In this document: piece after piece, positions 8,262 to 18,504 of the stretch
Layout: every line of letters starts with the position of its first letter
Position numbering within the stretch: the stretch's first letter is position 1
DNA from: Bryobacterales bacterium
GTDB taxonomy: Bacteria > Acidobacteriota > Terriglobia > Bryobacterales > Bryobacteraceae
NCBI GenBank assembly: GCA_020852755.1
Contig: JADZAF010000139.1
Span: forward strand, 1-36,265
Length of the DNA stretch: 36,265 bases
Direction of reading: 5' to 3'
The notes under the pieces: generated by a model
The model's database searches: none
Told to the model about the DNA's origin: nothing
What the model saw: the letters and a program-made list of their open reading frames with translations, nothing else
Made by a program: the position numbers and the translations under genes

Positions 8262-8294
8262 TTCCACGGGTCGGAAGGCTGCCCGAGACCCCGA

Positions 8295-8303
8295 TGCTAT
8301 GAT
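8295..8303 (+). promoter_or_regulatory. Possible extended -10 element upstream of gph
   Basis: TGCTATGAT is an extended -10 motif (TGn followed by TATGAT). No recognisable -35 box lies 17 bases upstream. The implied start point near 8310 leaves only about 8 bases of leader before the ATG at 8318, so the call is weak. Confidence 0.3.
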
Positions 8304-8317
8304 GGGGACAAGGGCGA

Positions 8318-8983
8318 ATGGATCTCGTCATCTTTGACCTCGACGGCACCCTCATCGATTCCAAGCTCGATCTCGCGCAGGCGGTGAACGCCGCCCGGGG
8401 GCACATGAACCTGCCCCCGCTCGAGAACGACCGGGTCTACTCGTACGTGGGAGACGGCGCTCCGGTGCTGATCCGGCGTGTGCTGGGACCGGAGGCTCCG
8501 GAAGAGCAGGTGCGCGAGGCCCTGGAGTTTTTCCTGGCGTACTACCGCGAGCACCTGCTGGACCACACCACCCTGTACCCGGGTGTGCGGGAAGGCATCG
8601 AGCAGTTGCACGGCGAAGGAGTGAAGATGGCGGTGCTGACCAACAAGCCGGTGCGCATCAGCCAGTCGATAATCGCCGGCCTCGGCCTGGCCCCGTACTT
8701 CTTTGAGGTCTACGGCGGCAACAGCTTCGAACAGAAGAAGCCCGACCCCGCCGGCGTGCGGGCCCTGCTGTCGGAAGCGAACGTTCCCAGCCACCTGGCC
8801 CTGATGGTGGGCGACAGCGCGGTCGACATCCGCACGGCCCGCAATGCCGGCATCCCCTGCTGCGGCGTCACCTACGGCTTCCAGCCCGAATCGCTCGAAA
8901 CCGAGCCGCCCGACTTCCTGGTGGACCGCTTCGAAGACGTCACCCGCCTGGTGATCGGGCAGCGTTCGCGGGCGGCGAGGTAA
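8318..8983 (+). CDS. gph: Phosphoglycolate phosphatase-like HAD hydrolase
   Basis: This 221-residue HAD-superfamily phosphatase probably removes phosphate from 2-phosphoglycolate, a by-product of DNA repair and of oxygenase reactions. The nucleophile motif I is intact (IFDLDGTLIDS, D7 and D9). The TNKPV segment forms motif II, the lysine in EQKKPDP is motif III, and GDSAVDIRTARNAG is motif IV with the magnesium-binding aspartates. The cap domain lies between motifs I and II, as in the Gph/PGP group. Length and motifs match the family, but related HAD enzymes such as pyrophosphatases cannot be excluded from sequence alone. The gene converges on ftsZ. Confidence 0.85.
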   Translation: MDLVIFDLDGTLIDSKLDLAQAVNAARGHMNLPPLENDRVYSYVGDGAPVLIRRVLGPEAPEEQVREALEFFLAYYREHLLDHTTLYPGVREGIEQLHGEGVKMAVLTNKPVRISQSIIAGLGLAPYFFEVYGGNSFEQKKPDPAGVRALLSEANVPSHLALMVGDSAVDIRTARNAGIPCCGVTYGFQPESLETEPPDFLVDRFEDVTRLVIGQRSRAAR

Positions 8984-9066
8984 CCAAATCCCTGTGGGCT
9001 TGCGACCCGCCGGTTAAGTTCCCTTTCTCGCTGTTCCCCGGATAGCCACGAAGTGCCTGCTGTGCC

Positions 9067-9091
9067 ACCGCTCCCTCCGGTCGCGGCTCGG
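9067..9091 (+). repeat. Third copy of the dispersed GC-rich repeat
   Basis: These 25 bases match 3376-3400 at 22 positions and, over their last 17 bases, 3435-3451 at 16 positions. The copy lies in the gph-ftsZ intergenic region. The rest of that 207-base gap holds no open frame I support, apart from the hairpin at 9159-9183. Confidence 0.6.
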
Positions 9092-9158
9092 CATGCGGGG
9101 TTTCAACCTCGTTCAACGCGCCGTGGAAGCGCACCAGCGCACAGGTTCTCTGGCAAAT

Positions 9159-9183
9159 GACCGGCGCCTGCCCGGCGCCGGTC
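9159..9183 (-). terminator. Hairpin at the end of the dcw operon (shared with convergent gph)
   Basis: GACCGGCGCC (9159-9168) and GGCGCCGGTC (9174-9183) are perfect 10-bp arms around a 5-base loop. The hairpin lies 7 bases beyond the ftsZ stop and downstream of gph on the other strand. Neither side has a strong U tract, only ATTTG on the minus strand. It is still the obvious terminator candidate for both convergent units. Confidence 0.6.
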
Positions 9184-9190
9184 AACCCGC

Positions 9191-10387
9191 TCAGTTCAGC
9201 ATCTTGCCCTGGCGCAAGTAGGCCGGGACTTCCAAATCTTCGGGATCGAAGCTGGCGGCCACCGGCTCGGGCTCCGGCTCCGGCTCGTACTCGATGGCGG
9301 GCTCCGCCGGGGGAGCGGCAGGCGGCTCGGCCGCGGCGGCCGGCGCTTCCGCGGCCGCCCGCGCCTTCACGGGCTGGCGCGCGATGGGCGCGTGATCCAT
9401 GGGGAAGCCGGTGGCGATCACGGTGATCTTGACCGAATCCTCCATGCGCTCGTCCAGGATCACGCCGAAGCTGATCTGCACCTGGTCGTTGTCGGCCGCT
9501 TCGCGGATGATCGAGCAGGCCTGGTTGACCTCGTGCAGGCCCAGGCGGCTGGACCCGCTGATGTTGATGAGCATGCCGCGCGAACCGCGAATGCGGCTGT
9601 CCTCCAGCAGCGGGCAGTTGATGGCCTGCCGGGCGGCTTCCACCGCCGCGTTCTCGCCCCGCGCCACGGCCGTGCCCATGTAGGCATAGCCCATGCCCAG
9701 CATGGTGGCCCGGATGTCGGCGAAATCGCGATTGATCATCCCCGGCGTCCCGATGATGTCGCTGATGCCCTGCACCGCCTGGCGCAGGATGTCGTCGGCA
9801 TTGCGGAAGGCCTCGAAAATGCTGGTGCCGCGCGGCGCAAGGGCCAGCAGCCGGTCGTTGGGAATGGCGATCACGGTATCCACCGTGGAAGCCAGTTCGG
9901 CCAGGCCCTGATCGGCCTGGGCCATGCGCCGCGGGCCTTCGAATCCGAACGGCTTGGTCACCACCGCCACGGTCAAAGCGCCCAATTCCTTGGCCAGCGA
10001 GGCGATCACCGGAGCCGCCCCGGTCCCCGTGCCCCCGCCCAGCCCGGCGGTAACGAAGACCATGTCGGCGCCTTCCAGCGCTTCGATAATCCGGTCGGTA
10101 TCCTCCAGGGCGGCCTGGCGCCCCACGTTGGGATCCGAGCCGGCGCCGAGGCCGTTGGTCACCCGGGCCCCGATCTGGAGCTTATTGACCACCTGGGAGG
10201 CGTGCAAGGCCTGAGCGTCGGTGTTCAGGACATAGAACTCGACTCCCCCAATGCCTTCACTGATCATGCGGGCGACGGCGTTCGAGCCCCCGCCCCCGAC
10301 TCCCACCACCTTGATCCGCACCCCGATGCGGCCGTCTTCCTGGATTTCGTATTTCAGATCGTCGATATTTTGGTCGAGCAGGCCCAT
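9191..10387 (-). CDS. ftsZ: Cell division GTPase FtsZ
   Basis: FtsZ polymerises into the Z-ring that recruits the divisome at mid-cell. The 398-residue protein has the N-terminal GVGGGGSNAV nucleotide loop (about 29-38), the tubulin signature GGGTGTG at 117-123 followed by AAPVIA, and the catalytic T7-loop region NRDFADIRATM. A linker rich in Ala, Pro and Glu, including an EPEPEPEP stretch, leads to a conserved C-terminal peptide DLEVPAYLRQG, which probably binds FtsA. A consensus Shine-Dalgarno AAGGAGG (10395-10401) lies 7 bases before the ATG. This is the last gene of the dcw operon, 31 bases after ftsA. Confidence 0.98.
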   Translation of the reverse strand: MGLLDQNIDDLKYEIQEDGRIGVRIKVVGVGGGGSNAVARMISEGIGGVEFYVLNTDAQALHASQVVNKLQIGARVTNGLGAGSDPNVGRQAALEDTDRIIEALEGADMVFVTAGLGGGTGTGAAPVIASLAKELGALTVAVVTKPFGFEGPRRMAQADQGLAELASTVDTVIAIPNDRLLALAPRGTSIFEAFRNADDILRQAVQGISDIIGTPGMINRDFADIRATMLGMGYAYMGTAVARGENAAVEAARQAINCPLLEDSRIRGSRGMLINISGSSRLGLHEVNQACSIIREAADNDQVQISFGVILDERMEDSVKITVIATGFPMDHAPIARQPVKARAAAEAPAAAAEPPAAPPAEPAIEYEPEPEPEPVAASFDPEDLEVPAYLRQGKMLN

Positions 10388-10394
10388 GTCCCTT

Positions 10395-10401
10395 CCTCCT
10401 T
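10395..10401 (-). promoter_or_regulatory. Consensus ribosome-binding site of ftsZ
   Basis: On the minus strand the sequence reads AAGGAGG with 7 bases to the ATG at 10387. It is the best Shine-Dalgarno in the cluster and suggests strong translation of ftsZ compared with its operon neighbours, several of which use GTG starts or lack a clear site. Confidence 0.8.
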
Positions 10402-10418
10402 GATGGTTCCCCCGATAC

Positions 10419-11618
10419 TCAGCGGAATATCCTTCCGAGCAGCCCCGTGGCGCGGCGTTCCAGTTCGTGGCGCAGTTTCAGGCGCGCCGAATACATGGCC
10501 AGTCCGGCGGCCGTGGTCCAGGCCGGGTCGGACAGGTCCTCCGGCCATTCCTCGATCCCGACCGCCAGCCCTTTCCGGGCCTGGCAGTTCAACACGCGCT
10601 CGGCCATGTCGCACATACCGTTCAAACGCGCCTCTCCGCCCGTCAGGAGCACGCCGCCCATCAGCGCCTGGTCCATGCCGACCCGCGCCAGTTCGCGGCG
10701 GATCAAGCGGAACAGCTCCTCCGCCCGGGCTTCCAGGATCTGGTTCAGCGTGCGGCGCGGCGCCTCCCGCGGCTCGCGGTCTCCGGGCGAAGGCACCTCG
10801 ATGTAGATGTTGTCTCCGGTGAGGCCCAGGACGGCGCAGCCGTACTCGGCCTTGAGCAACTGGGCGTCCTCGAAAGTGGTATGCAGGCCGCGCGCCACGT
10901 CGCGGGTAAAGAAGTCGCCGCCCACCGGAAGGCTCCAGGCCAGCAGGAGGGCTTCGCCGTAGTAAGCCGCCAGCTGCGTGGTGTGAGCCCCGAAATCGAT
11001 CAAAGCCAGGCCTTCACGGCGCTCTTCCGGAAGTGCGGCGGCGTAGCAGGCCGCGATGGGCTCGAAGACGGTTTCCTCCACGCCCAGATGAGCCAGGTTG
11101 ACGGCGCCGATGAGAGTGTGGTGCTCCTGGCTGGAGGCCGTGAGCAGGTGGACGTTGGCTTCCAGGCGGGAGGCGATCATGCGGCGCGGATCGCGGTGGC
11201 CGGGATGGTCGTCCACGACGAAATCCTGCGGGAACAACTGCAGGACCATGCGGTCCTCCTGCAACAGCACCAGGCCGGCCCGTTCCACCGCCCGGTTCAC
11301 GTCGCGCTGCTCCAGTTCCCGCGGCCGGCCGATCTCGATGGCGCCGCGATTGCTCGCCCCCCGGACAGTGGGCCCTCCGATGCCGACCACGGCCGATTCC
11401 ACCGAGGTCTGCGCCACGCGCTCGGCCTCGCGCACCGCTCCCAGCAGGGATGCGGCCACGGCGTTCTGGTCTGCAATCCGGCCCTTGACCCATCCCTCCG
11501 AGGGCACTTCTCCGAAACCCAGCAGGCGCAGGCAGGAATCCTCCACTACACCGATCACGCAGCGCGAGCCGGCGGCGCCGGCGTCAAGTCCCACCGCAAA
11601 CACAGGTTTGGCAGCCAT
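10419..11618 (-). CDS. ftsA: Cell division protein FtsA (actin-like membrane tether of FtsZ)
   Basis: FtsA is an actin-fold ATPase that anchors FtsZ to the membrane. The protein has 399 residues from the ATG at 11618; a TTG six bases upstream (11624), directly after the ftsQ stop, could also serve. The phosphate-1 region is VGLDAGAAGSRCVIG and the adenosine motif is VLLTGGEARLNGM. The phosphate-2 region reads LIDFGAHTTQLAAYYG, where the usual D-x-G-G-G-T is D-F-G-A-H-T. The C-terminal helix ATGLLGRIFR is amphipathic and fits the membrane-targeting sequence. AAAGGAA upstream is the likely ribosome-binding site. It sits between ftsQ and ftsZ in the canonical order. Confidence 0.95.
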   Translation of the reverse strand: MAAKPVFAVGLDAGAAGSRCVIGVVEDSCLRLLGFGEVPSEGWVKGRIADQNAVAASLLGAVREAERVAQTSVESAVVGIGGPTVRGASNRGAIEIGRPRELEQRDVNRAVERAGLVLLQEDRMVLQLFPQDFVVDDHPGHRDPRRMIASRLEANVHLLTASSQEHHTLIGAVNLAHLGVEETVFEPIAACYAAALPEERREGLALIDFGAHTTQLAAYYGEALLLAWSLPVGGDFFTRDVARGLHTTFEDAQLLKAEYGCAVLGLTGDNIYIEVPSPGDREPREAPRRTLNQILEARAEELFRLIRRELARVGMDQALMGGVLLTGGEARLNGMCDMAERVLNCQARKGLAVGIEEWPEDLSDPAWTTAAGLAMYSARLKLRHELERRATGLLGRIFR

Positions 11619-11624
11619 AGACAA

Positions 11625-12416
11625 CTATTCCTTTGCCGTGATCCGGTCATCCAGCCGCAGATCGAACACCGCCGCCTGCGGCGAGCGCTTCCGGATCTCC
11701 GCGTAATGGTTCAGGAAATTCCGGCAGCGCCAGGCCAGGTTCCTGTCCCCGAGGTGCAACTCCACGGCCGTGCCTTCCACCGGCAGCGTGATCTTCAGAT
11801 TGTCGGGCGATGCCAGGTCCACCTCGGATACGGGCTGGGCCATCGGCCCCAGTTCCTGCTTGAGGCGCAGAAAGAGCTTCACCCGGGCGCCGCGCTCCCT
11901 CTCACCCTGCTGCTCGGAAAGGCCGGTCAGGATCGGAAAACTGAACTTCGAGCGGGGCGGCTTCTCCAGGATGACGCCGTCCGCGTCGATGAGGGCGATC
12001 CGCGAGCCGAAGCCCGGCTGGGGCAGGCTGGCGAAGGCTACCGGGGTTCGCTCCCGAATGCGCACGGCCAGCCGGTTGGGCCAGATGCGCGAGACGGAGG
12101 CGTCGGCCACCCAGTCCACAGCCAACAGGCGCCGCCGCCGTTCACCCAGCGGCACGGCGAACACGCTGCGGCCGAAATCGGAGCGAAACACCTGCACGAT
12201 CCGGTCCCGGGAGGCGTACCGGATGCCTTCAACGCTGAACGCCGAGGTATTCTCTCCGGGGGGCGGCGGCCCGGCCAGAACGAAATGCGGATCTGTCACC
12301 GAGAAGCGCCGCACCTCGCGTGCGGCCAAAGCCACCGAAGCGCCCACCCCCAGCCACAAGGCGGCGCGCAGCCAGAAACGCCAGTGGAACCGGGTCTTGC
12401 GCGCTTCACGCGCCAC
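11625..12416 (-). CDS. ftsQ: Cell division protein FtsQ (POTRA-containing divisome protein)
   Basis: The 263-residue bitopic membrane protein links FtsL/FtsB and other divisome parts. A basic cytoplasmic N-terminus ([17 protein letters not shown]) leads into a single membrane segment at about 17-32. A POTRA domain follows at about 59-128 ([18 protein letters not shown] ... [20 protein letters not shown]), and then the FtsQ/DivIB C-terminal domain. The start is GTG at 12416, overlapping the last 11 bases of murC. The stop is separated from the ftsA ATG by six bases. Sequence identity of FtsQ proteins is low, so the call relies on domain order and position. Confidence 0.92.
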   Translation of the reverse strand: MAREARKTRFHWRFWLRAALWLGVGASVALAAREVRRFSVTDPHFVLAGPPPPGENTSAFSVEGIRYASRDRIVQVFRSDFGRSVFAVPLGERRRRLLAVDWVADASVSRIWPNRLAVRIRERTPVAFASLPQPGFGSRIALIDADGVILEKPPRSKFSFPILTGLSEQQGERERGARVKLFLRLKQELGPMAQPVSEVDLASPDNLKITLPVEGTAVELHLGDRNLAWRCRNFLNHYAEIRKRSPQAAVFDLRLDDRITAKE

Positions 12417-13794
12417 GGCTCGGGCCCTCCTTCAGCCGTGACAGGATGCGTTCCCCCGCCTGATAGATGTTGCCCGCGCCGAGGGTCAGGACCAGGTCGC
12501 CGTCCGCCGCTTCGGCCAGAACGGCCTCCACGGCGTTGTCCAGCGAGGCGACGTAATCCACTCCCCGGTGCCCGAACGAGCGGATCCGCTCCGCCAGGGC
12601 CTGGGGGGTCACGCCTTCGATGGGCTTCTCGGAAGCGGCGTAGATGTCCAGGAGGAAGAGGCGGTCGGCCTGGTGAAACGAGCCGGCGAAGTCGTCCATG
12701 AGGTGAAAGGTGCGGGTGTAGCGGTGCGGCTGGAAGAGGACCAGGATGCGCCGGTAGCCGCACAGGCGGGCCGCGGCCAGGGTGGCGCGGATCTCGGTGG
12801 GGTGGTGTCCGTAGTCGTCCACGACCGCCACTCCCCGCTCCACGCCCCGCAACTGGAAACGGCGGTCCACGCCGGTGAAAGCCGCCAGCCCCTCCCGGAT
12901 CGCTTCCGGAGCCACTTCCATTTCCAGCGCCACCGCCGCTGCTGCGGCCGCGTTCATCACGTTGTGCTCGCCGGCCACGCTGAGACGGAAGCGGCCCAGG
13001 TCGCCGCGCGAAGAGCGCAGACGGAACTCGCTGCCCTGCGCGGCGCAGGCCATGTCCGTCACCTGGAGGCCGGCCTGGGCGCTGGCGCCGTAGGTGATGG
13101 TCCGCCGGCGCACATCGGGCAGGATCGACTGCACGTTGGGATCGTCCAGGCAGACGATGGCCGCGCCGTAGAAGGGCACCTTGTTGACGAAATCGATGAA
13201 GGAAGTGCGGATGTCGTCCAGCGACGAATAACAATCCAGGTGCTCGCGGTCGATGTTGGTCACCACCGCCAGGATGGGCGCCAGTTTCAGAAACGAGCGG
13301 TCGCTTTCGTCCGCTTCCACCACCAGGAAATCGCTGTGGCCCACCCGGGCGTTGGACCCCATGGTGCCCACGCGGCCGCCGACCACCACCGTGGGGTCCA
13401 GGCCCGCGGAATTCAGAACCGTGGCGATCATCGAAGTGGTGGTCGTCTTGCCGTGGCTGCCGGCCACCGCCACTCCGTATTTCAGGCGCATCAGCTCGGC
13501 CAGCAGTTCGCCGCGCGGGATGACGGGGATCTGCAGGCGGCGGGCCTCCTGTACTTCCGGGTTCAACTCGTCCACCGCGGAGCTGACCACCACGACCTTG
13601 GCGCCGGCGATGTTGGCGGCTTCGTGCCCCTCGAAGATACGGGCGCCCAACCGCCCCAGCCGCTCGGTGATGGGCGTCATCCTCAGATCCGAGCCGGTGA
13701 TGGTATAGCCCAGATTGAGCAGCACCTCGGCGATTCCACTCATACCGATTCCGCCGATGCCCGTGAAATGCAGATGCTGCCGTTTAAAGAACAT
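12406..13794 (-). CDS. murC: UDP-N-acetylmuramate--L-alanine ligase
   Basis: MurC adds L-alanine to UDP-MurNAc, the first amino-acid step of the peptidoglycan stem. The 462-residue protein starts with the family N-terminus [19 protein letters not shown]. It has the ATP P-loop [10 protein letters not shown] at 111-120, and a DESD-containing EADESDRSF and [12 protein letters not shown] further on. The length matches other MurC proteins. The ATG at 13794 has AAGGAA almost touching it, a short spacing. The 3' end overlaps ftsQ by 11 bases. In many genomes murB and ddl lie between murC and ftsQ; neither is present here. Confidence 0.97.
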   Translation of the reverse strand: MFFKRQHLHFTGIGGIGMSGIAEVLLNLGYTITGSDLRMTPITERLGRLGARIFEGHEAANIAGAKVVVVSSAVDELNPEVQEARRLQIPVIPRGELLAELMRLKYGVAVAGSHGKTTTTSMIATVLNSAGLDPTVVVGGRVGTMGSNARVGHSDFLVVEADESDRSFLKLAPILAVVTNIDREHLDCYSSLDDIRTSFIDFVNKVPFYGAAIVCLDDPNVQSILPDVRRRTITYGASAQAGLQVTDMACAAQGSEFRLRSSRGDLGRFRLSVAGEHNVMNAAAAAAVALEMEVAPEAIREGLAAFTGVDRRFQLRGVERGVAVVDDYGHHPTEIRATLAAARLCGYRRILVLFQPHRYTRTFHLMDDFAGSFHQADRLFLLDIYAASEKPIEGVTPQALAERIRSFGHRGVDYVASLDNAVEAVLAEAADGDLVLTLGAGNIYQAGERILSRLKEGPSRGA

Positions 13795-13830
13795 TTCCTT
13801 TTCGTATTGTTTCGGCTTCCGCCACCGCTG

Positions 13831-14922
13831 TCAACGGGAAAACCGCGTTTTTGAAACTTCTTCCAAAATCTCCGCCGCGCGCCGGGCGGCTCCGGGCCGC
13901 GCCAGCTTCCGGGCCGCCTGCGCCATGCGCTCCAGGGCTCCCGGCTCTTCCGCAAGCGCGGTTACGATCTCGAACAGTCTTTCGCCGGTCAGGTCGCGGT
14001 TCAGCACCAGCCGGGCGGCGCCCGCCCGCTCGAAGGCCTCGGCGTTGCGCAGTTGATGCTGGTCCGCCGCGAAGGGAAAGGGAACCAGGATTCCGGGCTT
14101 GCCGGCCGCCGCCAGTTCGGCCACCGCTCCGGCGCCCGAGCGGGACACAATCAGATCGGCCTGAGCGAACGCCGACGGCATATCGTCGAGAAACGGCACC
14201 ACTTCGCCTTCCAGCCCGCCGGATGAAAACTCGGCCTCGAGACGAGCGGCATCGTCCCTGCCGGCCTGCAGCAGGAAACGGATGGGAAACCCTGCCTTGC
14301 GGAACAGCGGCCAGCTCTGCCGTGACGCTTCATTCAGGGAGCGCGCGCCGCGGCTTCCTCCGGTCACCAGCAAATGCAGCTTCTCTCCACGCCTCTTGCC
14401 GGGCAGCGAGAAGAATTCCTCGCGCACGGGCAGCCCGGTCAACTCCGTCCGGCCTTCCGGGAAGTAGCGCGCGCTTTCGGGAAAACTGATGAGGGCCCGG
14501 CTGACGAACCGGGCGATGCGGCGGTTGGTGAATCCGGGCAGGGCGTTGGGCTCCATGACCACCAGCGGCGCGCGGCGCAGCAGGGCGGCCAGAACCGGAG
14601 GCCCGGCGGCATAGCCTCCCAGGCTGAAGACAGCCGCCGGCAGCGGCATCCGCATGGCCTGCGCGGTGGCCAGCGGCAGTTGCCACAAGGTCCGGAGGAT
14701 CTGCCGCCAGCCCACTCGCTTCAAACCGCCGATCTCAACGTAGTGAATCGGAAAGCCCGCCGCCGGCACCAGCCGCGCCTCGATTCCGTGGCGCGTCCCT
14801 ACAAAAACCACCCGCCGCCCGCGGCGCTGCAGCTCCCGCGCTACGGCCAGCAGCGGCATGACATGTCCTCCCGTGCCGCCGCCGGCCATGAGAAAAGCGG
14901 GAGCGTCCTGCTCAGCCCGCAT
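13831..14922 (-). CDS. murG: UDP-GlcNAc:lipid I N-acetylglucosaminyltransferase MurG
   Basis: MurG converts lipid I to lipid II on the inner face of the membrane. The 363-residue GT28 enzyme has the hallmark GGGTGGHVMPLLAVA loop at about 14-28, the TRHGIEARLVP segment, the VTGGSRGARSLNE motif in the C-terminal domain, and the SRSGAGAVAELAAAGKPGILVPFP donor-binding region. The ATG at 14922 lies inside the ftsW 3' end (11-base overlap), so the two are translationally coupled. About 36 bases separate it from murC. Confidence 0.96.
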   Translation of the reverse strand: MRAEQDAPAFLMAGGGTGGHVMPLLAVARELQRRGRRVVFVGTRHGIEARLVPAAGFPIHYVEIGGLKRVGWRQILRTLWQLPLATAQAMRMPLPAAVFSLGGYAAGPPVLAALLRRAPLVVMEPNALPGFTNRRIARFVSRALISFPESARYFPEGRTELTGLPVREEFFSLPGKRRGEKLHLLVTGGSRGARSLNEASRQSWPLFRKAGFPIRFLLQAGRDDAARLEAEFSSGGLEGEVVPFLDDMPSAFAQADLIVSRSGAGAVAELAAAGKPGILVPFPFAADQHQLRNAEAFERAGAARLVLNRDLTGERLFEIVTALAEEPGALERMAQAARKLARPGAARRAAEILEEVSKTRFSR

Positions 14923-16036
14923 TCTCGCTCACATTCATGAGCATGCCCGCCAGGGTGAGAGTGCTGAACAGGGAACTGCCGCCCGAACTGATCATGGGCA
15001 GCGGGATGCCCTTGGTGGGCATCAGATCGAGGACCACGCTCATGTTCATGAAGGCCTGGAAGACGATGCTGGTGGTGATCCCCAGGGCCAGGTAGCGCCC
15101 GAATTCGTCCGGAATCCGCACGGAGGCCCGCAGACCGCGCCACAGGATGACGACGAAGGCGGCCAGAACTCCTACCGAACCGATCAGCCCGAGTTCCTCG
15201 CTGACCACCGCGTAGATGAAATCGGTGTGAGCTTCGGGGAGGTAGAGCAGTTTCTGCCTGCCCTGCATCAGGCCCAGGCCGCCCGGCCCGCCGGCGCCCA
15301 CCGCGATTTTGGACTGCACCGCCTGGTAGCGCGTGTCCCGCGCCGTCAGCGACCGTTTCAGGTAGTCCTTGACGCGCCCCTTCCGGTCGAACCACTCGAC
15401 CTTCTTGAACTCCGGGTCCACGTAGCTGATGACGCGGGCCAGGCGGTAGGGCTTGGATGCCACCGCGATGCCCGCGCCCAGCACCGCCATCAGAACCGCG
15501 ATGGCGAAATAGCGCCAGTCCAAGCCGGCCACGAGGAACACCACCGTGGCCGTGGCCAGCAGCACCATCGCGGTTCCCAGGTCGGCCACTCCCACCAGAA
15601 CCGTGAGGCCCAGAACGATCAGCAGGGCGGGAAACAGGGTGTGCCGGTCGTTGATGGCCCGGGCGCGCATGGCCACGAAAAAGGCCAGAAAGAGGACCAG
15701 GGCCGGCTTGGCCAGCTCGGAGGGCTGCAGGCTCAGGGGTCCCACGCGGAACCACCGGTGCGGAAAGACCAGCAGCAGCAGGATCAGGACGACCCCTACC
15801 GCGCCGAAGGCCGCGGCCGGACTTTGCAGGTCGCGGTAGTGCGTCCTCTTCAGCAGCATCATGGCCAGCACCGCCGGCACGATCCACAGGAACTGCCGCA
15901 TCAGGAAGTAGTACGGGTTGTGGTACCGGAGGTTGGCGGTCACCGAGGAGGCGCTGTAGATCATGACCAGGCCCAACACCACCAGTACGAGAACAGCGCC
16001 GAACAGGAAATGATCGGTTTTCAAACGCTGCGGCAT
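14912..16036 (-). CDS. ftsW: Septal peptidoglycan glycosyltransferase FtsW (SEDS family)
   Basis: FtsW is the SEDS polymerase that works with FtsI at the septum. The 374-residue protein has about ten hydrophobic segments. Family landmarks include DHFLFGAVLVLVVLGLVMIYSAS at the start, HRWFRVGPLSLQPSELAKPALVLF (the SEDS W-x-x-x-G-x-x-x-x-Q-P-S-E pattern), a large extracytoplasmic loop around YQAVQSKIAVGAGGPGGLGLMQG, and LPMISSGGSSL near the C-terminus. The ATG shares one base with the murD stop (TGATG). Position between murD and murG is canonical and favours FtsW over RodA. Confidence 0.96.
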   Translation of the reverse strand: MPQRLKTDHFLFGAVLVLVVLGLVMIYSASSVTANLRYHNPYYFLMRQFLWIVPAVLAMMLLKRTHYRDLQSPAAAFGAVGVVLILLLLVFPHRWFRVGPLSLQPSELAKPALVLFLAFFVAMRARAINDRHTLFPALLIVLGLTVLVGVADLGTAMVLLATATVVFLVAGLDWRYFAIAVLMAVLGAGIAVASKPYRLARVISYVDPEFKKVEWFDRKGRVKDYLKRSLTARDTRYQAVQSKIAVGAGGPGGLGLMQGRQKLLYLPEAHTDFIYAVVSEELGLIGSVGVLAAFVVILWRGLRASVRIPDEFGRYLALGITTSIVFQAFMNMSVVLDLMPTKGIPLPMISSGGSSLFSTLTLAGMLMNVSENAG

Positions 16037-17361
16037 CAGGATTTCTCCTCCAATCCGTGTACCAGAGTCTTGAAAACATCGCCGCGATGTTCATAGCTGC
16101 GGAACTGATCGAAGCTGGCGCAGGCCGGGGCGAGCAGGACCGTATCGCCCGGCGCGGCTGCCCGGTAGCCATAGGCGACCGCGGCTTCCAGCGTGCCCGA
16201 ATCCACCAGGGGGGCGGCATTACCCAGGTGATCCCGGATCTTCGCGGCCGCCGCCCCAATCAGCAGCACGGCGCGCGCTTTGCGGCACAGGGGCGCGCGC
16301 AGCACGCGGTAGTCGCTGCCTTTGTCCTTGCCCCCCAGGATGACCCAGAGCCCGCCGTCGAACGCCTCCAGCGCCTTTAGAGTCGCGTCCACGTTGGTGG
16401 CCTTGGAGTCGTTGTAGAAACTCACTCCGCTCACCGTCCGAACGTACTCCAGGCGGTGCTCGACGGCCCGGAAGGTCCGGACCGCCGCGGCGATGGCCGG
16501 CAGGCTCAATCCGGCCAGGCGCGCGGCCAGCGCCGCGGCCAATGTGTTCTCGATGTTGTGGCGCCCGCGGACGGGGATTTCCGACGCCGCCATCAGCGGC
16601 TCGCCGCCGACAAGCAGGCGCTCCTCCTCCAGCCAGGCTCCCGCCTCCACCCGGCGGGAAAGGCTGAACCACCGCACCCGTGCGGGACCGGACGCGGCCC
16701 AGCCGGCGCAGACCGCGTCGTCCGCGTTCAGCACGGCGGAATCCCCGGATTGCTGCGTCTCGAACAGACGGCGCTTGGCCGCCGCGTAGTTCTCGAAGGT
16801 GTGGTGCCGGTCCAGGTGGTCGGGTGTGATGTTCAAACAGAGGGCGATGTGGGCGCGAAAGGTCCGTATGGTCTCCAACTGAAAGCTGGACAACTCCAGT
16901 ACGTTCCACTGATCGTCGCGGGAAGACTCAACCATCCCGGTCACCGGCGCGCCGATGTTCCCGCCCACCTGAACGGGAACGGCGCACTCCCGCAGGATGT
17001 GGCCGGTCAGCGCCGTGGTCGTGGTCTTGCCGTTCGACCCCGTTACCCCAATGATCCGGCCTTTCAGGAAAGGCGCGGCCAGTTCCACTTCTCCGATGAC
17101 CGCAACACCGCGCCGCCGGGCGGCTTCCAGCGGCGGCAGATCGGCCGGAACTCCGGGCGAGAGCACGATGAGATCGGCGGACTCGAATACTTCAGGCGAC
17201 TGGACCCGGAATTCGATCCCCAGGCGGGCTACGTTCCGCTCCGCCTCGGGAGAGGTGTCCGTTGCCCGCACCACGGCGCCTTGTTTCAGGAGCAACTCCG
17301 CGGAGGCCACGCCCGACTTGCCCAGTCCAACCACCAGCGCGCGGATTCCGGATAGCTTCAC
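16036..17361 (-). CDS. murD: UDP-N-acetylmuramoyl-L-alanine--D-glutamate ligase
   Basis: MurD adds D-glutamate to UDP-MurNAc-L-Ala. The 441-residue Mur ligase has an N-terminal Rossmann-type UDP-binding region (ALVVGLGKSGVASAELL), the P-loop GVTGSNGKTTTT at 105-116, the ITPDHLDRHHTFENYAAAK central motif, and the FYNDSKATNVDATLKAL motif of the C-terminal domain. The GTG start at 17361 is preceded by GAGG and lies 4 bases after the mraY stop. The stop overlaps ftsW by one base. Confidence 0.97.
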   Translation of the reverse strand: MKLSGIRALVVGLGKSGVASAELLLKQGAVVRATDTSPEAERNVARLGIEFRVQSPEVFESADLIVLSPGVPADLPPLEAARRRGVAVIGEVELAAPFLKGRIIGVTGSNGKTTTTALTGHILRECAVPVQVGGNIGAPVTGMVESSRDDQWNVLELSSFQLETIRTFRAHIALCLNITPDHLDRHHTFENYAAAKRRLFETQQSGDSAVLNADDAVCAGWAASGPARVRWFSLSRRVEAGAWLEEERLLVGGEPLMAASEIPVRGRHNIENTLAAALAARLAGLSLPAIAAAVRTFRAVEHRLEYVRTVSGVSFYNDSKATNVDATLKALEAFDGGLWVILGGKDKGSDYRVLRAPLCRKARAVLLIGAAAAKIRDHLGNAAPLVDSGTLEAAVAYGYRAAAPGDTVLLAPACASFDQFRSYEHRGDVFKTLVHGLEEKS

Positions 17362-17365
17362 GGCC

Positions 17366-18499
<1,134 letters not shown>

Positions 18500-18504
18500 G
18501 GCTG

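Noticed and set aside
10467..12701. Long plus-strand open frame across ftsA, ftsQ and murC
   Set aside because: It crosses three well-identified genes on the other strand and its product is low complexity (Gln/His/Arg-rich).
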